Assembly: GCA_963678585.2 (NCBI GenBank)
Contig: CAXXGA010000002.1
Coordinates: 1,426,001-1,490,000 of the forward strand
Direction: 5' to 3'
Length of the DNA: 64,000 bases
DNA from: Breoghania sp963678585
GTDB lineage: Bacteria > Pseudomonadota > Alphaproteobacteria > Rhizobiales > Stappiaceae
Shown one piece after another: positions 23,567 to 32,837 of the stretch (its first letter is position 1; every line of letters starts with the position of its first letter). The position numbers and the translations under genes are program-made. The notes below the pieces were generated by a model. It was not told the DNA's origin. It saw only the letters and a program-made list of their open reading frames with translations, and ran no database searches.

Positions 23567-24586
23567 CTAAATCTCCGCCGCCACACCGAGCAATGTCTCC
23601 AGCTCCGCGCGCGCCGCAGCCTCATCGAGGTTTTCGGCATCGCGCCTGACCGCGAGCGCCGCCTGAGCCCGCTCACCGGCAAGCCCGGCCAGTTCAGGCG
23701 TATTGGCCGCGACATCCTTCATCTCGGCCAGATCGCCGTTGCAATGCAAGGCCAGATCGCATCCTGCGGCGAAAGCCGCCGTCGCCCGCTCGCCCAGACC
23801 GCCCTTCAGGGCCTTCATGGAGAGATCGTCGCTCATCAGGCAGCCCTGAAACCCGATATCCCGCCGGATAACGTCTTTGATGACCGTTGCCGACGTCGTC
23901 GCCGGATTATCGACGTCGAATGCCGTGTAGACAACGTGCGCGGTCATGCCAAGCGGCAGCATCGCCTGACGCCGGAAGGGCTCGAAATCGACCGCCCGTA
24001 AATCCAACGCAGACGCATCGACCACCGGAAGCTCCAGATGACTGTCCGCAGCCGCCCGTCCATGTCCCGGAATATGCTTGGCGACGGGAAGAACGCCGCC
24101 TGCCATCAGCCCGTCCGCAGCGACGCCCGCAAGCGTGGAAATCGTATCCAGATCCGTACCATAGGCCCGATCGCCGATGATCTGGTGCCCTTCGGGGGCC
24201 GGTACGTCGAGCAAAGGCAGGCAATCGACCGTGATGCCGAGACGATGCAGATCGAGCGCGATCAGCCGCGCGCCGAGCCAGGTTGCCCGGAGACCCGCCG
24301 CCCGATCCCGCTCGTATATCCGGCCGTAGACCCGGCCGGGCGGATAAATCGGCCAATGCGGTGGCCGCAGACGCTGAACCCTTCCGCCTTCCTGATCGAT
24401 CAGAACCGGCGCATCCGGCGCGCCGACGACATCGCGGAATTCGGCCACGAGATCGGCAACCTGCGAGGGATCGGAAACATTGCGGGCGAACAGGATCAGC
24501 CCCCACGGGCGCTCGCCCGCAAGAAAGGCGCGCTCGTCGCCGGTGAGGCGCAAGCCTTCACAGCCCGTGATGAATGCCTTGGTCAT
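23567..24586 (-). CDS. nagZ: Beta-N-acetylhexosaminidase NagZ
   Basis: 339-residue family 3 glycoside hydrolase that removes GlcNAc from anhydromuropeptides during cytoplasmic peptidoglycan recycling. Motifs are LIDQEGGRVQRL near residue 80, the NagZ-specific KHIPGHGRAAADSH loop near 170, and SDDLSMKAL with the catalytic Asp near 245. The start at 24586 is favoured by GGGAAAGACT just upstream. No signal peptide is present, as expected for a cytoplasmic enzyme. Confidence 0.94.
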   Translation of the reverse strand: MTKAFITGCEGLRLTGDERAFLAGERPWGLILFARNVSDPSQVADLVAEFRDVVGAPDAPVLIDQEGGRVQRLRPPHWPIYPPGRVYGRIYERDRAAGLRATWLGARLIALDLHRLGITVDCLPLLDVPAPEGHQIIGDRAYGTDLDTISTLAGVAADGLMAGGVLPVAKHIPGHGRAAADSHLELPVVDASALDLRAVDFEPFRRQAMLPLGMTAHVVYTAFDVDNPATTSATVIKDVIRRDIGFQGCLMSDDLSMKALKGGLGERATAAFAAGCDLALHCNGDLAEMKDVAANTPELAGLAGERAQAALAVRRDAENLDEAAARAELETLLGVAAEI

Positions 24587-24652
24587 AGTCTTTCCCGCTC
24601 TTGACCGGGAATCCGCCCTCAAAGAGGGTCACCCTACAGGTTCCAAAAGACA

Positions 24653-24682
24653 AGCCTCCGGAAGACGAGGCTTCCGGAGGCT
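24653..24682 (-). terminator. Terminator after the SPOR gene
   Basis: AGCCTCCGGAA (24653-24663) and TTCCGGAGGCT (24672-24682), eleven perfect pairs, with TGTCTTTT following on the minus strand. It separates the SPOR gene from nagZ, so nagZ-scpA-scpB likely has its own promoter. Confidence 0.8.
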
Positions 24683-24723
24683 CAAATTCATGCCATTTGC
24701 GGCAGGATTTCCCGCATATCGGC

Positions 24724-27306
24724 CTATTCGGTCCGACGGACGAAGCAATCGCCGCCCGCATCCTTGAGCTGCGTGCAGAGATTTATCGCGGCAGCCTGGC
24801 TGTTTGCCGGGATGCGAACACGGTAGAAGATACCGCGATCTCCGAGATCTGCGCTCGGAAAGATCGCGCTGACATTGCCCAGAATGGACGGGAAACGCCG
24901 TTGCATCGAAGCGTAAGCCGCTTCCGCCTGTTCACGGGTGCGCTGCGAGGAAACCTGCACCACATAGCTGCCCGAAGGCACGGATGCGGGAGATGGCGTC
25001 GCGCGCGCCGGGGCCGCACTCGCGGGCGCGGCCGCAGTCTGACCGCCCGTGAGATCGAGCGGTCCGGAACGCTGGATCGGTGCGTTCACTGCGGGCGCGG
25101 CTGCCGCGGCAAGGGCTGCGGCATCGGCAGGCTTGGCGCGCGGTGTCAGCGTGGTGCCGAGCCGTCCCGCATCTTCGATGGAAAGCGTCGGCTGCGCGGC
25201 TTCGCCCGCAGTCGATCCGGGCGTCGTCGCAACGCGAAGCTCACCCGCGTCGGTCCCCGTCGTCACGCCGACAGACGGCTCGTCGACCGGAGACGTCTCC
25301 ACGGTTCGAATATTCGCCCCGCCATTGGCCGCGGCAGGAACGTTGGTGTTGAGGGTTGCTGCAGCCGACGCTGCAGAGGGGTTTACCGTCTCCGGCTGAT
25401 CGGGCGCGGCGATGATCGTTCCATCCGGCCGCACGACGACCGTACGTACCCGTTTGGGTGTCGCCGGGCTCACCGCATCCGCGCCCCCCACCGTCCGCGC
25501 GGTTCCGCCGTCGGTTGTCGGGACGTTCGCAATCGGCTGCTCCTCGCGCGAGACAAGCTGTTCATCACGCGGCTGAACGCCCGCCACACGATCATAGATC
25601 GCCTTGCTCGGGGACGGCTCGCTGGAGGCTTCGCGCGCTTCAGGGAACACCTTCATCGGGCCGGGTTCGGCGGAAATCCTAACCGGAGGACCGCTCGTCC
25701 CGGAATCGCCAAACAGGCCGCTGATCGCGAATATGCCGCCGCCCACCACCACGATGGCTGCAATGGCCGCCGCCGCGACAAGCCCCTTGCGACGGGGCTC
25801 GACCTGCGGAGCGGCGCGCTTCTCGGCGATGGAATGTTCCGGCAGAGCACCCTGCTGCACACGAGCGGGCGCCGCATCGCGTTCCGCCTCGAAGATATCG
25901 TCGAGATCGAAATCGTCGACCAGCGGGGCCTGCCCCTGAGGCTGGGCATAGGGCTGTGCAGGCGCTTCCTGCGCAAAACCCGGCTCATCGGGGTAGAAAT
26001 CTTCCGTTTCCGACCACTGCATCTCGCCCGCATCGAAACGCGGCTCGATATGCGCCTGCCCGGCGGACGAACCTTGCGCAGGCACGACCGGTTCCGGCTC
26101 GTGGCGAACCGGTTCGGGGTGGATCGGGGCCGCTGCGGCGGGCGCAGGAGCCTCTTCGATCCTCGGCTCCACGTGATAGCTCTGCTGACCGTAGGAGGTC
26201 GCATAGCCGGTATCGAAGCCACCGCGCAGGTCGCTGTCGCTCAGCGAGATCCGAGAACTTCCGAGACCGGCCTCTAGCGAGGATGCGTAATCGGGCGAGC
26301 CCTGCTCAAGCTCAGGCGTGACATCGTCGAACCCCGGCTCGCGGTACTCCGCGTAGTCGCCGAAATCGGGTTCGGTCCCCGTTCCGCCCGCGCCGGGGTC
26401 CTGAACGCCCAGCGTGGCGAGACGCAACTCTTCCTGAACGGCCGCCTCCAGCGCCTGTGCAGCGGCATCGGCATAATTGGACGACGGATCCTCGGGAAGT
26501 TCCGCAGACGGGTCGTAGGCGAGCGGATCGCCAAAATAGAAATCATCGTCCCGCACCGGGCGCACCGAAGGTGCATTGGCCTGCGGAGCCTGCTCCCGGG
26601 GCGCTACAGTCGCAGGTGATTCCACCGCAGGCGCACGCGTCACAGGCGACGGAACGACCGGTTCACAGGGAGCAACCGGCGTCGGCGCCACTGGCTGCCG
26701 GGCAACCGGTGTCTGAACGACAGGCTGCTGAACGTCAGGCTCTGGCGAACGCGTCGCACGCTCTTCGCGCGCCGACGGGTGGAACCCCGGAACATAAGGG
26801 GTCGCGCGCGGCATCGGCTTTTCGACATGCGGCGCTTCCGGCAGACGCGCGGCAGGGCGTTGCGGTTGCGGCTCAGCCTGCGCGGTCGGTTCCGGCGTGT
26901 AGACCGGAGCAAGCTCGGCGATCAGTTCAGCTTCCAGATCGGAGCTGAATGTATCGGGCAACTCGTACTGCCGAAGATCGAGCGGAGTCTCGGCCCGTCC
27001 AGCCGGGGCTGCCGGCTGCTGCGGGGCGGCCTGCTGCGGGGCGGGCTGCTGCGCTGCCTGCTGCTGCGGGGCGGATTGCGGCGGCGCAGCCTGAGGTGCG
27101 CTCGGCGCGGGCTCGAAACCCGAACCGCCCTGCGGGAAATGCGAGGATTCGCTGACGATACGTGCAAGTTCCACCAGCGGATCTTCGGCATAAGTCGACC
27201 GCTCGGGCGCGGCCTTCTGGCCGGCCCTGCTTTCGGCCGCAGCCGGATCGGCGGACTGTTCGTCCGCTTCGCTGCGGGAGAACGGGGGCGTTTTTCTTTC
27301 GGACAT
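24724..27306 (-). CDS. Large SPOR-domain membrane protein
   Basis: 860 residues. A long, low-complexity cytoplasmic part (about 1-500) is rich in Gln, Ala, Pro and acidic residues, with QQ/AP runs near residue 75. One membrane span lies near 503-530 (LVAAAAIAAIVVVGGGIF). A disordered Thr/Ala/Pro periplasmic linker follows. The last 80 residues are a SPOR domain (SGSYVVQVSSQRTREQAE), which binds glycan strands lacking stem peptides at division sites. It is likely a division-site protein. A TTG four codons upstream of the chosen ATG could also start it. Confidence 0.88.
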   Translation of the reverse strand: MSERKTPPFSRSEADEQSADPAAAESRAGQKAAPERSTYAEDPLVELARIVSESSHFPQGGSGFEPAPSAPQAAPPQSAPQQQAAQQPAPQQAAPQQPAAPAGRAETPLDLRQYELPDTFSSDLEAELIAELAPVYTPEPTAQAEPQPQRPAARLPEAPHVEKPMPRATPYVPGFHPSAREERATRSPEPDVQQPVVQTPVARQPVAPTPVAPCEPVVPSPVTRAPAVESPATVAPREQAPQANAPSVRPVRDDDFYFGDPLAYDPSAELPEDPSSNYADAAAQALEAAVQEELRLATLGVQDPGAGGTGTEPDFGDYAEYREPGFDDVTPELEQGSPDYASSLEAGLGSSRISLSDSDLRGGFDTGYATSYGQQSYHVEPRIEEAPAPAAAAPIHPEPVRHEPEPVVPAQGSSAGQAHIEPRFDAGEMQWSETEDFYPDEPGFAQEAPAQPYAQPQGQAPLVDDFDLDDIFEAERDAAPARVQQGALPEHSIAEKRAAPQVEPRRKGLVAAAAIAAIVVVGGGIFAISGLFGDSGTSGPPVRISAEPGPMKVFPEAREASSEPSPSKAIYDRVAGVQPRDEQLVSREEQPIANVPTTDGGTARTVGGADAVSPATPKRVRTVVVRPDGTIIAAPDQPETVNPSAASAAATLNTNVPAAANGGANIRTVETSPVDEPSVGVTTGTDAGELRVATTPGSTAGEAAQPTLSIEDAGRLGTTLTPRAKPADAAALAAAAAPAVNAPIQRSGPLDLTGGQTAAAPASAAPARATPSPASVPSGSYVVQVSSQRTREQAEAAYASMQRRFPSILGNVSAIFPSADLGDRGIFYRVRIPANSQAAAINLCTQLKDAGGDCFVRRTE

Positions 27307-27400
27307 GGACGAGCGCAAGACTTTCGTTACCCGCGAGCCACTCTACACTTCTTGCGAGTGACTCACCATTGCTGCATCTGGCGCTGGCTGATTTCGAGGA

Positions 27401-29167
27401 TCAGCGCATCTCATCCGGCGCATCTACGCCCAGAACTGTCAGACCAGAAGCCAGTACCATCGCTACTGAACGCACGAGCGATAGACGCGATAGCGACAAC
27501 TTTGAATCTTCAGCGTTAATAAAGCGTAATTTAGGCAAATCCTTGCCTTTATTCCAATGCCCGTGCAAAGCACTCGCCAGTTCATAGAGATAAAACGCCA
27601 GACGATGCGGCTCATGAGCTTCGGCAGCGGCCTCGATGATTCGCGGCCACTCCGCCATCTTGACGATGAGATCCAGTTCACCGCGGTCCTGAAGGAGCGA
27701 GAAATCGGCCCCCGCCAGCGCCTGTTCGGAAAGGTCGATCCCCGGCAGTTCTTCCGCCGCCTGCCGGAAAACGGAAGCGCACCGGGCATGGGCGTACTGC
27801 ACATAGAAGACCGGGTTGTCCTTCGATTGCTCCGTCACCTTGGCGAAGTCGAAATCGAGGGGCGCATCGTTTTTGCGATAAAGCATCATGAAGCGGACCG
27901 GATCGCGGCCCACTTCTTCAACAACGTCGCGAAGCGTGATGAAGTCGCCCGAGCGCTTTGACATGCGCACCGGCTCGCCGCCACGGAAAAGCTTCACAAG
28001 CTGGCACAGCCGCACGATCACCTGCGCCTCGCCGCCTGAAACGGCACGACCGACGGCCTCCAGCCGCTTCACGTAACCGCCGTGATCCGCACCGAGGATG
28101 TAGATCATCTGCTTGAAGCCGCGCAGGAACTTCGAGCGGAAATACGCAACGTCTGCCGCGAAATAGGTGTAGGAGCCATCCGACTTCTTGAGCGGACGGT
28201 CGATATCGTCGCCATAGTCGGTCGCACGGAAAAGCGTCTGCTCGCGATCTTCCCAATCTTCGGGAAGCTGGCCCTTGGGGGGCGGCAGGCTGCCTTCATA
28301 AACGAGATCGCGCCCGCGCAGGTCTTCCAGCATGGCGTCGATCTCGGATGCCCCGCCTTCTTCGCGCGCATGCAGCCCGCGTTCGGAGAAGAACACGTCA
28401 TGGCGCACGTTCAGCGTTTCCAGATCCTCGCGGATCAGCGCCATCATCGCATCGATGGAAGCATTGCGGAAAATCGGCATCCATTCCGCTTCATCCATGG
28501 AAAGAAGCGCATCACCATGGGCTTCCGCCAGTGCCTTGCCGACCGGAACGAGGTAGTCGCCCGGATAAAGGCCCGCCGGGATTTCGCCGATATCCTGTCC
28601 CAGCGCCTCGCGGTAGCGCATGTAGACGGACTTGGCGAGAACATCGATCTGCGAGCCTGCATCGTTGATGTAGTACTCGCGAGTCACGTCATAACCGGCA
28701 AAGTCGAGCAGGCTCGCCAGCGCATCGCCCACCACCGCACCGCGACAATGCCCCACATGCATCGGACCGGTCGGGTTGGCGGAGACATATTCGACGTTCA
28801 CCGGAACGCCGCCGCCCGCCTTGCTGCGGCCGTAGTCGACACCTTCGCCGAGGATCTTGGCCAGCAGGCCGGTCCAATAGGCGGGCTTCAGCCGAAGATT
28901 GACGAAACCCGGCCCGGCGATTTCCACCGTCTCCACATCGCCGTCGGCCTTCAGGCCCTCCACGATCTTTTCCGCCAGATCGCGCGGTTTCATGCGGGCG
29001 GGCTTCGCAAGCACCAGCGCGGCGTTGGTCGCCAGATCGCCGTGGGCCGGATCGCGCGGCGGCTCCACCACGACGCGCGCAAGATCGGCGTCGCTCAGTT
29101 CAGCGGAGAGTTCGAGGTTGCGCACGATAGCGCGCACGCGCTCGGCGAATTCGGCAAAAACGTTCAT
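27401..29167 (-). CDS. argS: Arginyl-tRNA synthetase
   Basis: 588-residue class I synthetase. The N-terminal Add-1 tRNA-binding domain begins MNVFAEFAERV. The HIGH-type motif is PMHVGHCRGAVVGD near residue 125. The KMSKS region is RMSKRSGDF near residue 402. The C-terminal anticodon-binding helices end with LTVLGVDAPDEM. ATG 29167 was chosen over an earlier start because homologues begin here. It is upstream of the SPOR gene on the same strand. Confidence 0.97.
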   Translation of the reverse strand: MNVFAEFAERVRAIVRNLELSAELSDADLARVVVEPPRDPAHGDLATNAALVLAKPARMKPRDLAEKIVEGLKADGDVETVEIAGPGFVNLRLKPAYWTGLLAKILGEGVDYGRSKAGGGVPVNVEYVSANPTGPMHVGHCRGAVVGDALASLLDFAGYDVTREYYINDAGSQIDVLAKSVYMRYREALGQDIGEIPAGLYPGDYLVPVGKALAEAHGDALLSMDEAEWMPIFRNASIDAMMALIREDLETLNVRHDVFFSERGLHAREEGGASEIDAMLEDLRGRDLVYEGSLPPPKGQLPEDWEDREQTLFRATDYGDDIDRPLKKSDGSYTYFAADVAYFRSKFLRGFKQMIYILGADHGGYVKRLEAVGRAVSGGEAQVIVRLCQLVKLFRGGEPVRMSKRSGDFITLRDVVEEVGRDPVRFMMLYRKNDAPLDFDFAKVTEQSKDNPVFYVQYAHARCASVFRQAAEELPGIDLSEQALAGADFSLLQDRGELDLIVKMAEWPRIIEAAAEAHEPHRLAFYLYELASALHGHWNKGKDLPKLRFINAEDSKLSLSRLSLVRSVAMVLASGLTVLGVDAPDEMR

Positions 29168-29263
29168 CGGACCAACTGTTCGTATTGGGCGCGCCCTCTC
29201 GGGCAAGCGCGAAAGACCGTATTACGGGCTGCGAACGGAAAACCGTTCACTGGCCGCGCTCGC

Positions 29264-30496
29264 CTATCGCAATTCGGGGGTATCGTCAAACAACCTGCGA
29301 TGTTCGTCGATGGCATAACGGTCGGTCATGCCCGCGATATAGTCGCAAACCCGACGGTAGAGAACCTCCTCGCCCGCTTCCGGCAACCCTGCCCCCCATT
29401 CGCGCGGCAGAGCCTCCGGGTGCCCCACGAAATAGGCGAAGAGATCACGCACGACCTTCGCCACCTGCTCACGCACAGCAAGCACATCCTCGTGCCGGTA
29501 CATGTGCTGGAAGAGAAACGTCTTCACCCCTGCCTCGGCTTCCGCCATGGCGGGAGAGAAACAGACGACCGCCTGCCCCGCGTTGCGAATGTCATCGGCG
29601 GAAAGGGGGCCGAGCTTCATCAGCCGATCCTGCGCCTCGCCAATTACATCCTCCACCATCCGCGTGATCACCCGCCGCTTCACCTCGTGAATGCGCCGCG
29701 GCGTCTCAAGTTCAGGATAACGCCCATCGACCTCAGCCAGAATCGCCCCGACCAGCGGAACATCCTTCAGGTCCTCCAGCCGGAAGAGCCCGGCGCGCAG
29801 GCCGTCGTCGAGATCATGTGCGTCATAGGCGATGTCATCGGCAATCGCGGCGGCCTGCGCCTCCGCCGACGGCCAGGACCACAGCATCAGCCCCTCATGG
29901 GCGGAATAATCGCGAATGGCGAGCGGAAGAGCCTCGCCCGCATGCTTGCCCAGACGGCGACCGTCCCGGTCGATCAGCGGGCCGTTGTGCTTGACGAGAC
30001 CTTCCAGCGTTTCCCACGACAGGTTCAGCCCGTCGAACTCCGCATAGTGACGCTCAAGCGAGGTGACGATCCTCAGGCTTTGGGCGTTGTGATCGAAACC
30101 GCCGTGATCCTTCACGCAGATGGCCATCACGTCCTCTCCCTCATGCCCGAAGGGCGTGTGGCCGAGATCGTGGGCGAGCGCCAGCGCTTCCGCCAGATCC
30201 TCGTCGAGCCGCAGCGCGCGGGCGATGGCGCGCGCGATCTGCGAAACCTCGATGGAATGGGTCAGGCGCGTACGGAAATGATCGCCCTCGTGATAGACGA
30301 ACACCTGCGTCTTGTGCTTGAGACGGCGGAAGGCGGTGGAATGGATGATGCGGTCGCGGTCGCGCTGATAAGACGTTCGCGTCGGGCTCGCCCCTTCCGG
30401 AATGAGCCGCCCGCGGCTGTGCGCAGGATCGACGGCATAAGGGGCGCGTTCCTGCGAACCGAAGCCAAGCTGCGCATGGGACAAACCCGCCGTCAT
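29264..30496 (-). CDS. Deoxyguanosinetriphosphate triphosphohydrolase-like protein
   Basis: 410 residues of the dGTPase family, which cleaves dNTPs to deoxynucleoside and triphosphate. HD-domain ligands are visible: FRTRLTHSIEV, then LAHDLGHTPFGHEGED, then DDIAYDAHDLDDG. The type is the one annotated as dGTPase-like in Alphaproteobacteria; substrate range is not known from sequence. ATG 30496 is preferred over a GTG at 30511 because CGGAGAATGAC gives a well-placed ribosome binding site. It lies 96 bases upstream of argS. Confidence 0.92.
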   Translation of the reverse strand: MTAGLSHAQLGFGSQERAPYAVDPAHSRGRLIPEGASPTRTSYQRDRDRIIHSTAFRRLKHKTQVFVYHEGDHFRTRLTHSIEVSQIARAIARALRLDEDLAEALALAHDLGHTPFGHEGEDVMAICVKDHGGFDHNAQSLRIVTSLERHYAEFDGLNLSWETLEGLVKHNGPLIDRDGRRLGKHAGEALPLAIRDYSAHEGLMLWSWPSAEAQAAAIADDIAYDAHDLDDGLRAGLFRLEDLKDVPLVGAILAEVDGRYPELETPRRIHEVKRRVITRMVEDVIGEAQDRLMKLGPLSADDIRNAGQAVVCFSPAMAEAEAGVKTFLFQHMYRHEDVLAVREQVAKVVRDLFAYFVGHPEALPREWGAGLPEAGEEVLYRRVCDYIAGMTDRYAIDEHRRLFDDTPELR

Positions 30497-30649
30497 GTCA
30501 TTCTCCGTCACTATGATAAGCCGCCCGCCACCGCGTTCTGTCGCCCGGCAAGCAGGTCCATCTGCCCGCGACCTTTCTGATCGCCTGCGCCTGCCCTATA
30601 TTGTGGAGCAACGACGCCCGCTCGCCACGTTCAGGCTAGGCTTTTCCGG

Positions 30650-30674
30650 CGCGTATCGTTCATTCAGATACGCG
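30650..30674. promoter_or_regulatory. Inverted repeat in the dGTPase/erpA divergent spacer
   Basis: CGCGTATC (30650-30657) and GATACGCG (30667-30674), eight perfect pairs with a nine-base spacer. It may be an operator for erpA. A second small palindrome GCATG-A-CATGC lies at 30702-30712. The rest of the 307-base spacer shows nothing recognised. Confidence 0.35.
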
Positions 30675-30803
30675 AAACGCGCTGGGTTCCTAGCACGCAA
30701 GGCATGACATGCGTAAGTCCCGCAAACCGCGCGACGTCTTCCGCATTGGCTGCAAGGCGATATACGGGCAAATGAGGCCAGCCAATTCATACGGATCGAT
30801 GAC

Positions 30804-31154
30804 ATGACCACCGCTGCCGATATCGAAACCGCACCCATTACGCTGAGCGACGCGGCTGCGCGCCGGATCAGCAAGATCGTGGCCAAGGAAGAGCCGGGCA
30901 CGATGCTGCGTATCTCCGTGGAAGGCGGCGGCTGTTCGGGCTTCCAGTATGTCTATGAACTTGTCACCACCCGCGCCGATGACGATCTGGTTCTGGAAAA
31001 GGACGGCGCGATGGTGCTGATCGATTCCGTATCCCTGCCCTACATGGAAGGGTCGGAAATCGATTTCGTGGACGACCTGATCGGCCAGTCCTTCCAGATC
31101 AAGAACCCCAACGCCACCGCCGGGTGCGGTTGCGGCACGAGCTTCTCCATCTGA
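30804..31154 (+). CDS. erpA: Iron-sulfur cluster insertion protein ErpA (HesB/IscA family)
   Basis: 116 residues. A-type carrier that delivers Fe-S clusters to target enzymes. The three conserved cysteines are in GGGCSGFQY (near 48) and AGCGCGTSFSI at the C-terminus. The PYMEGSEIDFVDDLIGQSFQIKNPNA motif is typical. It is divergent from the dGTPase gene and followed by exonuclease III, a conserved order in Rhizobiales. Confidence 0.94.
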   Translation: MTTAADIETAPITLSDAAARRISKIVAKEEPGTMLRISVEGGGCSGFQYVYELVTTRADDDLVLEKDGAMVLIDSVSLPYMEGSEIDFVDDLIGQSFQIKNPNATAGCGCGTSFSI

Positions 31155-31174
31155 CGCGAAGCCCGTCGCAAACG

Positions 31175-31213
31175 AACCGGATTCCACGGAATCCGGCTGG
31201 CCCGAATCCGGTT
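31175..31213. other. Three-armed alternative hairpin between erpA and xthA
   Basis: AACCGGATTC (31175-31184) can pair either with GGAATCCGG (31188-31196) or with GAATCCGGTT (31204-31213). The two structures exclude each other. No U tract follows, so it is not a classical terminator. Confidence 0.4.
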
Positions 31214-31253
31214 CGCCATGCTACTTGCGTGGGCGAACAACGGATGGAAGCCC

Positions 31254-32039
31254 ATGAAAATCGCGACCTGGAACATCAACGGCGTCAAGGCCCGTATCGA
31301 CACCGCCCTTGCATGGCTTAAGGAAGCCGAGCCGGACGTCGCCTGCTTCCAGGAAATCAAGTCCATCGACGAGAACTTCCCGCGCGAGCGGTTCGAGGAA
31401 CTGGGCTATCACGTCGAAACCCACGGCCAGAAGGGTTTCAACGGCGTGGCGCTTCTCTCAAAAACGCCCTTCGTCGAGGTCAGCCCCCGTCTTCCCGGCG
31501 ACGATGAGGACGAGCAGGCCCGTTATCTGGAAGGCGTGGTCTCCGCCCCTTGCGGCGAGGTGCGCGTGGCAAGCATCTACCTGCCCAACGGCAACCCCAT
31601 CGACACGCCAAAATTCCCCTACAAGCTCGGCTGGATGGAGCGACTGGAACGCCGCGCCCGGACACTGCTGGCGGAAGAGGAAATCTTCGTGCTCGCGGGC
31701 GATTACAACGTCATCCCCGAGCCGGAAGATGCCCGCAACCCGGCGGGCTGGGTGAATGACGCCCTCTATCAGCCCGAAACCCGGCAAGCCTTCCGCGCGC
31801 TGAAGAACCTCGGCCTCACCGACGCGCTGCGCGCCTGCCGCGAGGGCGGCGACCGCTACACCTTCTGGGACTATCAGGCAGGCGCCTGGCAGAAGAACAA
31901 CGGCATCCGCATCGACCACCTGCTGCTCTCGCCGCAGGCCGCCGACCGGCTGAAAGCCTGCGAAATCGACAGCCACGTGCGCGGCTGGGAGAAGCCCTCC
32001 GACCACGTGCCGATCTGGATCGATCTCGACGTTGCCTGA
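31254..32039 (+). CDS. xthA: Exodeoxyribonuclease III
   Basis: 261 residues, AP endonuclease and 3'-5' exonuclease of base excision repair. Signatures are MKIATWNINGVKAR at the N-terminus, CFQEIKSIDENFP, GDYNVIPEPED near residue 150, and the C-terminal RIDHLLLSP and SDHVPIW with the catalytic Asp-His. GGATGGAAG precedes the ATG at 31254. Length matches the family. Confidence 0.95.
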   Translation: MKIATWNINGVKARIDTALAWLKEAEPDVACFQEIKSIDENFPRERFEELGYHVETHGQKGFNGVALLSKTPFVEVSPRLPGDDEDEQARYLEGVVSAPCGEVRVASIYLPNGNPIDTPKFPYKLGWMERLERRARTLLAEEEIFVLAGDYNVIPEPEDARNPAGWVNDALYQPETRQAFRALKNLGLTDALRACREGGDRYTFWDYQAGAWQKNNGIRIDHLLLSPQAADRLKACEIDSHVRGWEKPSDHVPIWIDLDVA

Positions 32040-32062
32040 CACCAGCTCCGGCCCACTGAGTC

Positions 32063-32770
32063 CTATTCCGGCTTCCGATAGACCACGCACAGATGCGGAA
32101 TGATCCGCCCGTCGGGCCGATGAACGTCGTAGTAGAGGCTTGAATCCTCGCTGAACCCCAACTCAGCGAACCGCGCGAGTTCCGACGGCATCAACGGCCA
32201 CGGCGGTCCGTCGGCTTGCGTATCGTCGGGCCGAACGCGGGTAATCACCAGAATCCGCCCGCCCGGCTTCACAAGCTCCGCCACAGCTGCGAAACTCGCC
32301 TCGCGCAACGCACCGCTGAGCGCCTGAAGCGTGTAGCATTCATGGGCGAGATCGAATGCGCCCTGCCATTCCTTCGGCAGGTCGAACAGATCGCCGACCT
32401 GAAAATCCACATCCGTGCCGGGAAACCGCTTCTTCGCCCAGGTGATGGCGGCGGAGGCAAAATCGAAGGCTGAGGTCTTCCATCCGGCGCCGGACAAGGC
32501 CTGTGCATTGTCGCCAAGCCCGCAGGCGATATCGACCGCGCGACGCCCCTCGCCCGGATGCTCTGCCAGCCAGTCGACAAGAACCTGTTTCGGCGCGAGA
32601 TCCGCCCACGGCACAGCCGCCGGATCGTCTCCTGCGGAGCTGTAGACCTCTTCAAACCACGCCTTGCGCTCCGCCGGATCGCCGCCCTTGGTTCCGCTCA
32701 CGCCATCGAGCCGCTCAAGCGCCGCACCGCGTCGCGCCATGAACGCCTTGTCCTCATGAACGTCGTCCAT
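32063..32770 (-). CDS. Class I SAM-dependent methyltransferase
   Basis: 235 residues. The SAM-binding motif is AVDIACGLGDNAQAL near residue 78, followed by SAFDFASAAITWAKKRF and FDLAHECYTLQAL. Substrate unknown. GGGAGGGG just before the ATG at 32770 is an unusually strong ribosome binding site and is close to complementary to the CCUCCUCCC loops of the sRNA array, so it is a possible target. It is convergent with xthA. Confidence 0.85.
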   Translation of the reverse strand: MDDVHEDKAFMARRGAALERLDGVSGTKGGDPAERKAWFEEVYSSAGDDPAAVPWADLAPKQVLVDWLAEHPGEGRRAVDIACGLGDNAQALSGAGWKTSAFDFASAAITWAKKRFPGTDVDFQVGDLFDLPKEWQGAFDLAHECYTLQALSGALREASFAAVAELVKPGGRILVITRVRPDDTQADGPPWPLMPSELARFAELGFSEDSSLYYDVHRPDGRIIPHLCVVYRKPE

Positions 32771-32837
32771 GAAACCCCTCCCACGTATCGGGCCGTATCC
32801 AAGGCCCCGTCCGGACTCAGGGAAGGTAATGTGGGGC

